From Streptomyces sp. NRRL S-118 (GTDB taxonomy: Bacteria > Actinomycetota > Actinomycetes > Streptomycetales > Streptomycetaceae): 32,767 nt of DNA. The stretch is taken from contig NZ_JOBL01000203.1 in assembly GCF_000716335.1 (NCBI RefSeq), forward strand, positions 1 to 32,767, read 5' to 3'. A model generated the notes under the pieces. The model did no database searches. It was not told where the DNA came from and was given only the letters and a program-made list of their open reading frames with translations. The position numbers and the translations under genes were made by a program. Shown one piece after another: positions 18,467 through 25,918 of this stretch (its first letter is position 1; every line of letters begins with the position of its first letter).

Positions 18467-18775
18467 GGCGTTGCCTCGCGGCGGAGGTGGTACACCCTGC
18501 CCGGACCGGCATCGCACCACTGCGAGCCCGCCAGGACGGCATCGCATCAGGACCAGAGTGGCCGGCCCCCAGGACGGCGTTGCATGACCGCGAAAGGTGC
18601 GTGCCCCCTCCAGACCGGCGTCGCACCACCGGGCAAGTCGTACGCCGACTCCGGCCCGGCGTCGCGCCGACGCGCAAGTCGTACGCCGTCGGCCGGACCG
18701 GCGTCGCACCACCGCGAAGGTGGTACGCCGCCCGTCAGACCGGCGGGGCCTCGCGGCGGAGGTGGGCGAGGACGG
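18467..18775. repeat. Array of eight degenerate repeats of about 41 bp
   Basis: An anchor GGC(G/A)T(C/T)GC recurs at 18467, 18508, 18538, 18576, 18617, 18658 and 18700, with a weaker copy at 18742. The spacings are 41, 30, 38, 41, 41, 42 and 42 bp. Each unit continues as roughly ACCACCGCGAAGGTGGTACG then CC. The unit at 18700 has a perfect ACCACC/GGTGGT inverted repeat; others pair GCCTC/GAGG or have degraded arms. Possible older copies start near 18371. The last unit extends into the 3' end of the response-regulator gene (stop at 18735). The array fills the whole 384-bp gap between two convergent genes. No coding function is seen in it. Confidence 0.75.
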
Positions 18776-19403
18776 CCAGGACCCGGCGGTTTCCCTCGGC
18801 CGGGTCGAGCTCCAGCTTCATGAAGATGTTGCTGGAGTGCTTGACCACCGACGCCTCCGTGATGGTGAGACGCTGCGCGATGGCCTGGTTGTTGAGCCCC
18901 TCCGCCATGAGCGCCAGCACCTCCCGCTCGCGGGGCGTGAGGCGCTGCAGCGGCTCGTCGGCGGTCCGCTGCTGCAGCAGCACCCGGACCACCTCGGGAT
19001 CGATCACGGTCTGGCCGTTCGCGACCCGGTCCAGCGCGTCGAGGAAGTCGGTGACCTCCCCGACCCGGTCCTTCAGCAGGTACCCGAGTCCTCCCTCGGC
19101 CGACGCGCCACCGCTGAACAGCTGGGTGGCGTAGGCCGTGGCGACGTACTGCGACAGCACCAGCACCGGCAGGCCCGGATGCCGGCCGCGCAGTTCCAGC
19201 GCCGCCTTCAGCCCCTCGTCGCGGAAGCCCGGCGGCATCCGCACGTCGGTGATGACCACGTCCGGCCGGTCGGCGTCCACGGCGCGCGCCAGTTCCCCGG
19301 CGTCCCCGACGGCGGCGGTCACCTCGTGTCCGACGCGGGACAGCAGCTCCACCAGACCGGCGCGCAGGAGAACGGCGTCCTCGGCGAGCACTACGCGGAG
19401 CAC
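18735..19403 (-). CDS. NarL/LuxR-family response regulator (first system)
   Basis: The protein has 222 residues from GTG 19403, with GGAGG 5 nt upstream. The receiver domain has Glu8/Asp9, phospho-acceptor Asp53 (VVITDVRMPP) and Lys in YLLKDRVGE. The C-terminal LuxR helix-turn-helix is LTPREREVLALMAEGLNNQA, then IAQRL, then VVKHSSNIFMKL. Its start lies inside the 3' end of the sensor kinase gene (13-bp overlap), so the pair is translationally coupled. The divergently encoded ABC transporter is the likely target. The 3' end of the gene lies within the repeat array. Confidence 0.92.
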   Translation of the reverse strand: MLRVVLAEDAVLLRAGLVELLSRVGHEVTAAVGDAGELARAVDADRPDVVITDVRMPPGFRDEGLKAALELRGRHPGLPVLVLSQYVATAYATQLFSGGASAEGGLGYLLKDRVGEVTDFLDALDRVANGQTVIDPEVVRVLLQQRTADEPLQRLTPREREVLALMAEGLNNQAIAQRLTITEASVVKHSSNIFMKLELDPAEGNRRVLAVLAHLRREAPPV

Positions 19404-20668
19404 GGCACCTCCACCCGCAGTTGCGTGGGTCCGCCGACGGGACTGGTCACGATGAGTCTCCCTTTCAGAATGGCCACCCGGTCCGCCAATCCTTGCAGAC
19501 CGGCCCCGGCGGCCGGATCCGCGCCGCCGTGCCCGTTGTCGGTGATGAGCAGCACCAACGTGTCGTTGCGCAGGCGGCCGACGACGGCGACCTCGTCGGC
19601 GCCGCTGTGTTTGGAGGCGTTCGTCAGCGCCTCGGTGAGAGTGAAGTACGCGGTGGTCTCGACCGCCGCCGGCAGGCGGTGCGGCAGGTCGATGTCGACG
19701 GTCACCGGGATGGGGTTGCGCAGGGCGAGTTCGGCGACGGCGGCGGGCAGCCCGTGGTCCGTGAGGACCTGGGGGTGGATGCCGCGCACCAGGGAACGCA
19801 GCTGGTCCAGGGCCTGGCGAGCCTCGCCGCGGGCGCGGGCGACGAGAGGAGCGGCCGGCGAGTCCTGGCCGCGCAGCTCCAGTTCGGCGAGACCCAGGGT
19901 CATGCTGAGCGCCACGAGCTGCTGCTGGGCTCCGTCGTGCAGGTCGCGCTCGATCCGCCGGCGCTCCGCCTCGAACGCGTCGATCAACCGGGCGCGGGAG
20001 CGGGTGAGTTCGATGACCCGGCTGTTCAGGTCCTCGTCCCGCGCCGAGAGAAGGGACTGGGCGACCCACACCTGCACGCCCGCGAGCAGCCCGCCCACGT
20101 AAGCGGAGACGAGCAGGCCGAACAGGCCCGCCGCGCTGCCCGGCAGGGCCGCGACCGGGTCGGAGATCGGCTGTCCGGGCACCAGCATCACCGTGTCGGG
20201 GGCGATCGCCCAGACGATGACGGGCGTCGCCGTCAGCAGCACCGACAGTCCGAGCAGGGCGGTGAAGCCGATCCCCATGGCGGTGAAGACGACCCCCAGG
20301 GCGAGTGTGTACCCCAGTTCCCGCCAGGTGGCCCGCTCCCGCAGCCGGGTGCGCAACCACGGCCAGGCGCCCGTTCCTGGAAGCGAGCCGTGCGGGTCGA
20401 GGAGGGGCTCGGGTTCGACGAGCCGTAACCGGCGCCGCTCCACGGCGGCGACGGGGATGCCGAGGACGGCGAGCACCATGAGGACGAGCAGCCCGACGCC
20501 CACCACGGACAGGCCGACGCCGACGAAGAGGAGGGCCGCGAGGAGGAGGAGCGCGACGAAGCCCACGACGGTGCCGCTCAACAGGAACGCCCAGCACCGC
20601 AGCGGCCAGGTGGAGACGGCGAAGCGAAGGGGGCGCCGTCGCATGGCATCCCAGACGGCGACGGTCAT
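19391..20668 (-). CDS. HisKA_3 sensor histidine kinase (first system)
   Basis: The protein has 425 residues. ATG 20668 follows GGGAGGG by about 8 nt. The N-terminal half is a multi-helix membrane sensor domain beginning with paired hydrophobic segments, then WRELGYTLALGVVFTAMG. The dimerisation and phosphotransfer motif is RRRIERDLHDGAQQQL with His244. The ATPase domain has NASKHSGADE and GAGLQGLADRVA. The sensor has almost no extracytoplasmic loop, typical of intramembrane sensing of membrane stress or antibiotics. A TTA leucine codon (20426-20428 on the plus strand as TAA) suggests bldA-dependent expression. Confidence 0.9.
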   Translation of the reverse strand: MTVAVWDAMRRRPLRFAVSTWPLRCWAFLLSGTVVGFVALLLLAALLFVGVGLSVVGVGLLVLMVLAVLGIPVAAVERRRLRLVEPEPLLDPHGSLPGTGAWPWLRTRLRERATWRELGYTLALGVVFTAMGIGFTALLGLSVLLTATPVIVWAIAPDTVMLVPGQPISDPVAALPGSAAGLFGLLVSAYVGGLLAGVQVWVAQSLLSARDEDLNSRVIELTRSRARLIDAFEAERRRIERDLHDGAQQQLVALSMTLGLAELELRGQDSPAAPLVARARGEARQALDQLRSLVRGIHPQVLTDHGLPAAVAELALRNPIPVTVDIDLPHRLPAAVETTAYFTLTEALTNASKHSGADEVAVVGRLRNDTLVLLITDNGHGGADPAAGAGLQGLADRVAILKGRLIVTSPVGGPTQLRVEVPCSA

Positions 20669-20818
20669 GGTGCGTGTCCCTCCCGGGTCCGTGGCGCGTG
20701 CGGATGCACCGGGTACTCTAACCGGCCGGCGCGCCACGCGGATGGTAGGGAAAACCCTCCCTCCATGACTCCCCGCAGCCCCACTGACCTGGGCGGTCCG
20801 CTCTGCTGAACTGGAAGC
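20669..20818. promoter_or_regulatory. Divergent promoter region with palindrome
   Basis: This 150-bp region separates the leftward kinase/regulator pair from the rightward ABC genes. GGTAGGGAAAACCCTCC at 20744-20760 is a near-perfect palindrome (AGGG-AAAA-CCCT core), 59 nt before the ATPase start and 76 nt before the kinase start. It is a good candidate for the site at which the response regulator controls both directions. Confidence 0.45.
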
Positions 20819-21565
20819 ATGTCACTGCTCACCGACATCCAGCTCCCCGCCGTCCAGTTGGCCGCCGTCTCCAAGAGCTACCAGGGCGCCGCGGGCCGCG
20901 TCCCCGTGCTGCGCGAGGTCAGCCTGGGCTTCCCGCAGCGGGCCCTGACCGCTGTGATGGGTCCGTCCGGCTCCGGCAAGACGACGCTGCTGAACTGCGC
21001 GGCGGGCCTGGACAAGCCCGACCGGGGCCAGGTCCTCCTCGGCGACACCGACCTCGCCGTCTGCGACGAGCGGGAGCTGACGGCGGTGCGCCGTGGCCGG
21101 ATCGGCTTCGTCTTCCAGCAGTTCAATCTGCTGCCGATGCTGAACGCCTACGAGAACGTGGCGCTGCCGCTGCGCCTGCGGGGCGGGCGGGTGAAGCGGG
21201 ACCGGGTCATGGAGGCGCTGCGCGAGGTGGGGCTGGAGGACAAGGCGGACCGGCGGCCCGCGCAGCTGTCCGGCGGGCAGCAGCAGCGGGTCGCGATCGC
21301 GCGGACCCTGGTGGCCGAGCCGGAGATCGTCTTCGCCGACGAGCCGACCGGTTCCCTGGATCGGCGCAGCGGCCGGCAGATCATGGAGCTGCTGCGCGCC
21401 GTGGTGGACCGGGGAGGCCGCACGGTCGTGATGGTGACCCATGATCCGGCGGCCGCGGCGTGTGCGGACCGGGTGGTGTTCCTGTCGGACGGGAAGGTCG
21501 TCGGGCGGCTCGACCACCCCACGGCCGACGCGGTCGCGCACCGACTGAGCCTGTGGGAGCGGTGA
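20819..21565 (+). CDS. ABC transporter ATP-binding protein (MacB/LolD-like)
   Basis: The protein has 248 residues. Walker A is GPSGSGKTT (48-56), the Q-loop is FVFQQFNLLP, the signature is LSGGQQQRVAIAR, Walker B is IVFADEPTGSLD, and the switch is VTHDP. The FQQFNLLP and DEPTGSLD forms are typical of MacB/LolD/BceA-type ATPases that work with FtsX permeases. The ribosome site (GGAAG, very close to the ATG) is weak. The stop codon overlaps the permease start. It probably powers removal of an antimicrobial or lipophilic compound from the membrane, under the divergent two-component system. Confidence 0.93.
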   Translation: MSLLTDIQLPAVQLAAVSKSYQGAAGRVPVLREVSLGFPQRALTAVMGPSGSGKTTLLNCAAGLDKPDRGQVLLGDTDLAVCDERELTAVRRGRIGFVFQQFNLLPMLNAYENVALPLRLRGGRVKRDRVMEALREVGLEDKADRRPAQLSGGQQQRVAIARTLVAEPEIVFADEPTGSLDRRSGRQIMELLRAVVDRGGRTVVMVTHDPAAAACADRVVFLSDGKVVGRLDHPTADAVAHRLSLWER

Positions 21566-23556
21566 TGTGGCGGATTTCCCTGCGCTCGGTGCGGCACTAC
21601 TGGGCCCTGTTCGCCGGTACGTTCGTGGCGCTGGCGCTCGGCGTGGCGCTGATCGGGGTGTCCGCCTCGGCACTCGCCGCGACGTGGGCGGTGCCGGCGT
21701 CGCCGGGTGCGGGCAACCCGTCGGTGACGCTGACGGACGGCACCGGTGCGGCGCGCACCCTGTCCAGCGGTGACCTGGACATGGGCGGGGTGCAGAGTGT
21801 GCTGGCCATGGCGGGGGTCGTGTCGGCGTTCGTGACGGTGTTCGTGATCGCCGGCACGTGCGCGTTCGGTATCGCCCTGCGCCGCCGCGACATGGGGCTG
21901 CTGCGCCTGGTGGGCGCGGGCGGGCCGCAGGTGCGGCGGATGGTGCTGGGCGAGTCGCTGGCGGTGGCGGTGCCCGCCGCACTGGTGGGGTGCGCGGTCG
22001 CCGCCGTGGCCGCGCCGGTCGCCGTGGAGGCGCTCAACGGCACCGGTCTGTCGCCGGTCGAGCTGCGCCCGGGACCGCTGTTCCGCCCGCTCGTCCTCGC
22101 GGCGGGCAGCGGTCTGCTCATGGCCGCGCTGGGCATGCTGGCCGCGTCGCGGCGGGCCGCTCGCGTGCGCCCGACCGAGGCGCTGCGCGAAGCGGATCTG
22201 GACGCCCGGACCATGACGGTGGGGCGCGGGGTGATGGGCGTGCTGACGCTGGTGACCGGTGCGGTGATGGTGGCGCTGGCCCCCGGTGCCGGGCCGGAGG
22301 CGGCCACTCCGCTGGCGCTGTTCGGCACGATGGCGCTGGCCGTCGCGGCCACGCTGCTGGGGCCGGTGTATCTGCCGCCGCTGCTGCGGCTGATGGCGCT
22401 GCCGCTGCGCTGGGCCGACCCGGTGGCCGGGCGTCTGGCCGCGGAGTCGGTGCGCACGTCACGGCGGCGTACGGCGTCCCTGGTGGGGCCGGTGCTGGCG
22501 ATCCTCGCGATCGTCGGTGTCTTCACCACGGTGCTGTCCACCACGGGCGCGGCGACGGAGGCGGACGACCGGGCCCGTACCGTCGCGCAGCTCGTCGTGG
22601 AGCCCACCCGGGGTGACGCGCTGAGCCCGGACGCCATGGCCGCGTTGCGCGCCGACCCGAGGGTGGCGGCCGTCTCGGCGCCCGCCGCGCTGGAGGTGGC
22701 GGTGGCGGGCCCGCACTCGGTGTGGAAGGAGCAGGCGGCGGTCGCGGACCCGGCCGCACTGGCCCGTACCCACCGGATCACCGTGGTGGACGGGTCGCTC
22801 GGCCCGCTCCTGCCGGGAACGGTCGCCGTGTCGCGGGAGTTCGCCGACTGGTACGGACACCGGGCGGGATCGACGGTGACGTACGGGATGTTCGGCGGAC
22901 GGCCGGTCGAGGCCCGGGTGGTGGCGGTGCTGGACGGCGGGTCGGCGGTGCCCCCGCTGCTGCTCCCGCCCGGTTCTCGGGGCCCGGCTCCGGCTCCGGC
23001 CCCGTCGCGTGCCGCCGTGCTGCTCGGCGAGGAGGCCGCTGGCTCGGCCCGGGCGGTGGCCGATGAGCTCGCCGCACGGGTGGGCACGGACCGGGTGAGG
23101 GTGGTGCCGACGGAGGAGTGGTTCAGCAGCGTGGCGACCGATCAGGACCGGCTCAACCGGCTGGTGCTGGCGGTGCTGACGGTTCCCGCGTCGCTGTACG
23201 CGCTGATCGCGGTGGCGGGCACGCTGGTGATGGCGTACAGCCGTCGTGGACGGGAGATCGCGGGCATGCGGATGGTCGGTGTCAGCGCGGGCCAGGTTCG
23301 CCGGATGGCGCTGTGGGAGACGCTGTCGACCTCGCTGCTGGGCGTGCTGATGGCGGCGGGCGTGGTGGCGGTGGGCGCCCGGGCCCACCGGGGGGCGCTC
23401 TCGGTGTTCGGTGGCGAGGCGCCGCTGAGTGTGGAGTGGGGGATGCTCGGTGCGCTGACGGCGGCGTGCGTGCTCGTGGGTGTGGTGGTGAGTCTCACGG
23501 CGGCCGGCCGTTTGCTCCGGCAGGTCGGCGTCGCTACGGTCACTTCCCGCCGGTAG
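21565..23556 (+). CDS. FtsX-family ABC transporter permease
   Basis: The protein has 663 residues from ATG 21565 (GTG 21562 is directly before it); the ATG shares a base with the ATPase stop and follows GGGAG by about 8 nt. It is a duplicated FtsX architecture. The first unit has an N-terminal membrane helix, a short outside segment, then AGVVSAFVTVFVIAGTCAFG and ALRRRDMGLLRLVGAG. The second begins at AAESVRTSRRRTASLVGPVL, has a longer extracytoplasmic domain of about 190 residues, and ends with ALIAVAGTLVMAYSRRGREI and GMRMVGVSAGQVRRM. It partners the ATPase just upstream. The likely function is self-resistance or stress export rather than import, because no binding protein is encoded nearby. 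Confidence 0.9.
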   Translation: MWRISLRSVRHYWALFAGTFVALALGVALIGVSASALAATWAVPASPGAGNPSVTLTDGTGAARTLSSGDLDMGGVQSVLAMAGVVSAFVTVFVIAGTCAFGIALRRRDMGLLRLVGAGGPQVRRMVLGESLAVAVPAALVGCAVAAVAAPVAVEALNGTGLSPVELRPGPLFRPLVLAAGSGLLMAALGMLAASRRAARVRPTEALREADLDARTMTVGRGVMGVLTLVTGAVMVALAPGAGPEAATPLALFGTMALAVAATLLGPVYLPPLLRLMALPLRWADPVAGRLAAESVRTSRRRTASLVGPVLAILAIVGVFTTVLSTTGAATEADDRARTVAQLVVEPTRGDALSPDAMAALRADPRVAAVSAPAALEVAVAGPHSVWKEQAAVADPAALARTHRITVVDGSLGPLLPGTVAVSREFADWYGHRAGSTVTYGMFGGRPVEARVVAVLDGGSAVPPLLLPPGSRGPAPAPAPSRAAVLLGEEAAGSARAVADELAARVGTDRVRVVPTEEWFSSVATDQDRLNRLVLAVLTVPASLYALIAVAGTLVMAYSRRGREIAGMRMVGVSAGQVRRMALWETLSTSLLGVLMAAGVVAVGARAHRGALSVFGGEAPLSVEWGMLGALTAACVLVGVVVSLTAAGRLLRQVGVATVTSRR

Positions 23557-23560
23557 GGCC

Positions 23561-23575
23561 GTCCGCTCCGCGGAC
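23561..23575 (+). terminator. Short hairpin after the permease gene
   Basis: GTCCGC (23561-23566) pairs perfectly with GCGGAC (23570-23575) over a 3-nt loop, 4 bp after the permease stop. The stem is short and there is no U-tract, so it may only weakly end transcription before the second two-component system. Confidence 0.35.
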
Positions 23576-23653
23576 ACGCGGCGTTCGGCGTAGCGTCATG
23601 CATCGTGCCACGCCTATGCTGATGGCCCCCCACACAGCTCCACGTTCCCTTCA

Positions 23654-23682
23654 CCATCCGGCTGTCCACATCCGCCGGATGG
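23654..23682. promoter_or_regulatory. 9-bp inverted repeat upstream of the second response regulator
   Basis: CCATCCGGC (23654-23662) and GCCGGATGG (23674-23682) are perfect inverted copies separated by 11 nt, ending 30 nt before the ATG. The centre-to-centre spacing is about two helical turns, as expected for a dimeric regulator site, so autoregulation by the NarL-type regulator is plausible. Confidence 0.45.
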
Positions 23683-23712
23683 TTGGCACGATCCTAACGA
23701 GCAGGAGTCTCC

Positions 23713-24384
23713 ATGCGCGTCGCGATCGCCGAGGATTCCGCGCTCCTGAGAGCAGGAATGGCGAGGCTGCTGGCGGACGAAGGAATCGAGGTGGTCGCCT
23801 CGCTGAGCGACACCACGGGGGTGCTGGAAGTCGTTCGGACCGCCCGGCCGCACGTGGTCATCATGGATGTCCGCATGCCGCCCACCTTCACGGACGAGGG
23901 CATACGCGCCGCTCTGGAGATACAGAAGCTCGGCGCGGGTACCGCGGTGCTGCTTCTTTCCCAGTACGTGGAACCGACGTACGCGGAGGAGCTGGTCAGG
24001 GACGCACCGGCGGGGACGGGGTACCTGCTGAAGCAGCGCGTAGGGGACTTCGGTGAATTCCTTTCCGCCCTGCACCGGGTCCGGCGCGGGGAAACCGTCC
24101 TGGACTCCGACATCTTCAAGCAGTTCATCGGCAGTCCGCGCGAGAAGCACGCCAGCGAATTGCTGACGCCGCGCGAACGCCAGGTGCTCGAACTCATGGC
24201 GACGGGACTGACGAACAGCGGGATCGTGAACCGGCTCGGTATTTCCGAACGCGCGGTGGAGAAGCACGTCACGTCGATCCTCGGCAAGCTGCGCATCCCC
24301 AACTCGGGCGAGAACCACAGAAGGGTGCTCGCGGTACTGGACTATCTGCGGGGCCTGGAGAGGCTGCAGGACAGAGCCAACTGA
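23713..24384 (+). CDS. NarL/LuxR-family response regulator (second system)
   Basis: The protein has 223 residues. The ATG follows CAGGAG by 5 nt. The receiver has Glu7/Asp8, Asp52 (VVIMDVRMPP) and YLLKQRVGD. The output domain is LTPRERQVLELMATGLTNSG, then IVNRL, then AVEKHVTSILGKL. It is clearly related to the regulator ending at 18735, sharing DVRMPPxFxDEG, LLLSQYV and the GYLLKxRVG block, so the two systems probably arose by duplication. The kinase starts 6 bp downstream. It is a candidate pathway-specific regulator for the NRPS region. Confidence 0.92.
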   Translation: MRVAIAEDSALLRAGMARLLADEGIEVVASLSDTTGVLEVVRTARPHVVIMDVRMPPTFTDEGIRAALEIQKLGAGTAVLLLSQYVEPTYAEELVRDAPAGTGYLLKQRVGDFGEFLSALHRVRRGETVLDSDIFKQFIGSPREKHASELLTPRERQVLELMATGLTNSGIVNRLGISERAVEKHVTSILGKLRIPNSGENHRRVLAVLDYLRGLERLQDRAN

Positions 24385-24390
24385 CGCCCG

Positions 24391-25788
24391 GTGGTCCGTG
24401 GTTCCGTGACTCTCCCGACTCCTTATCGTGTGGCCGCCGGGCTGATCTACCTCTCGGTGGGCAGTCTCGTCGGCCTTCTGCTGGCCCCCCTCCTGGTGGC
24501 CTCGCTGGCGCTGCGCGCCGTCTCGTGGTTCCTCCTCGTCGGCCTGCCGACGGCGGTCGTCGTCGCCGTGCGCGGTGCGGCGGCGCTGGTGCGGTGGGCC
24601 GTTCCGGCGGCGCGGCCGCGGCCATCCGGGCCGCGCAGCGCCCTGGGCGAGGTGCTGCGGCAGGTGCCGGCCCGGATGGCGGTCCTGCGCGACGGCATGT
24701 CGTTCAGCCTGCCGCTGCTGCGTGCCGTGGCCGACCTGGAGCGCCTGCTCGCCCACTCGGTCGTCGGTGACTCCGGAGACCCGTCGGTCCGGTCCGCCGA
24801 GGCGGACCGGGAGGCGGAGCGCGAGCACCGGCCGGCCGAGGCGAGCTGGGACGACATCGGCTACCTCGGGCTGCTGCTGCTCGGCACGGTCTGGCTGCTG
24901 CCGCTGGCGGCCCTGGCGTTCCCGGTCGTCGCCTTCGTCGTGGCCCTGCCCCTGGGGCCACCGGAGCAACTCGCGTTCGGCCCCGGCCTGACGCTGCCGG
25001 TGACGGGTGCGGTCACGCGCGTGTCGGTCGCCGTTGCGTCCGTGGCGCTCTTCTCGGTACTGCTGGGGCTGCTGTTCTGGATGGGCAAACTCCGGGCCCG
25101 GATGGTGCGCCGCATCCTCAGCCGCATCGACGAGGCCGAGGCGCAGCGCCGGGAGGAGGCGGCCGAGCGCCAGCGCATCGCGGCGCTGCGGGTGAACGAC
25201 GCGGACTACCGCCGGCTGGAAAGGGACCTGCACGACGGGGCGCAGGCGCGCCTGGCGGTTCTGCTCATGCGTCTTTCGCACGCGAAACACCGCCGGAGCG
25301 ACGACGTGCAGTACCTTTCCGCGCTCATCGATGAAACCCACCAGGAAATCGGCAAGGCGCTCGATGAAATTCGGGACCTGGTACGCGGTATTCAGCCGCC
25401 CATTCTGAGCGACCGCGGTCTCGACGCGGCCGTCACGGCGTTGACGGAGCGGTTCCACGTGCCGGTGGACGTGTCCAGCGGTCTGGTCCGTCGCCCTGAT
25501 GTGAGCGTGGAGTCGACCGCCTACTACATCGTTGCGGAATGCCTGGCGAACACGGTCAAGCACGCGTCCGCCACGCGCATTCACGTCCGTCTGGAGGAGC
25601 ACGACAACCAGCTCGTCGTCTCGGTGACGGACGACGGCACGGGTGGTGCCTCGCTGACGGCCGGGACGGGTCTGCGCGGGCTGGAGGACCGGGCCGCCGC
25701 ACTCAACGGGCGGCTGGACGTATGCAGTCCGCCCGGTGGACCGACGGCGGTGACGGCCACTCTCCCGTGGTCAGTGCACCCCGTTTGA
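24391..25788 (+). CDS. HisKA_3 sensor histidine kinase (second system)
   Basis: The protein has 465 residues from GTG 24391; GTG 24406 is an alternative and neither has a strong ribosome site, consistent with coupling to the regulator 6 bp upstream. The first about 240 residues form a membrane sensor domain: paired helices (YLSVGSLVGLLLAPLLVASL), a cytoplasmic segment of about 90 residues, SWDDIGYLGLLLLGTVWLLP and a last helix VASVALFSVLLGLLFWMG. A short coiled coil leads to RRLERDLHDGAQARL with phospho-His281. The ATPase domain has NTVKHASATR and GTGLRGLEDRAAALNG. The likely input is membrane or small-molecule sensing. Confidence 0.9.
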   Translation: MVRGSVTLPTPYRVAAGLIYLSVGSLVGLLLAPLLVASLALRAVSWFLLVGLPTAVVVAVRGAAALVRWAVPAARPRPSGPRSALGEVLRQVPARMAVLRDGMSFSLPLLRAVADLERLLAHSVVGDSGDPSVRSAEADREAEREHRPAEASWDDIGYLGLLLLGTVWLLPLAALAFPVVAFVVALPLGPPEQLAFGPGLTLPVTGAVTRVSVAVASVALFSVLLGLLFWMGKLRARMVRRILSRIDEAEAQRREEAAERQRIAALRVNDADYRRLERDLHDGAQARLAVLLMRLSHAKHRRSDDVQYLSALIDETHQEIGKALDEIRDLVRGIQPPILSDRGLDAAVTALTERFHVPVDVSSGLVRRPDVSVESTAYYIVAECLANTVKHASATRIHVRLEEHDNQLVVSVTDDGTGGASLTAGTGLRGLEDRAAALNGRLDVCSPPGGPTAVTATLPWSVHPV

Positions 25789-25918
25789 CCTGCGACTTTG
25801 CCTCAAAAGGAAAGCTCTTGCTCTTCTTTGAACACCTGATCGAGGATGAGGGGGTACGGCTACCCGCACCCCCCATGGTGCGGGTAGCCGTACCCGTGAA
25901 GCTCGACAAGGGGGAGAC
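25789..25918 (+). promoter_or_regulatory. Leader region of the thioesterase-like gene
   Basis: This 130-bp gap starts with a patch much less GC-rich than its surroundings (CCTCAAAAGGAAAGC). TTGCTC (25818-25823) and GAGGAT (25842-25847), 18 bp apart, could be -35 and -10 elements. The rest is occupied by a long hairpin. This is the last clear promoter position before the serine hydrolase and the NRPS, which lie head to tail. Confidence 0.35.
25852..25895 (+). promoter_or_regulatory. Perfect 19-bp inverted repeat before the thioesterase-like gene
   Basis: GGGTACGGCTACCCGCACC (25852-25870) and its exact reverse complement (25877-25895) flank a 6-nt loop (CCCCAT). Each arm also contains a smaller palindrome, GGGTA-CGGC-TACCC. 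The hairpin ends 23 nt before the GTG start, adjacent to the ribosome site. It could be a terminator for the two-component operon, an attenuator, or a pair of operator sites. Confidence 0.7.

Noticed and set aside
18467..18775. Repeat array as a CRISPR
   Set aside because: Units are degenerate throughout, with no invariant repeat alternating with unique spacers and no cas genes nearby.
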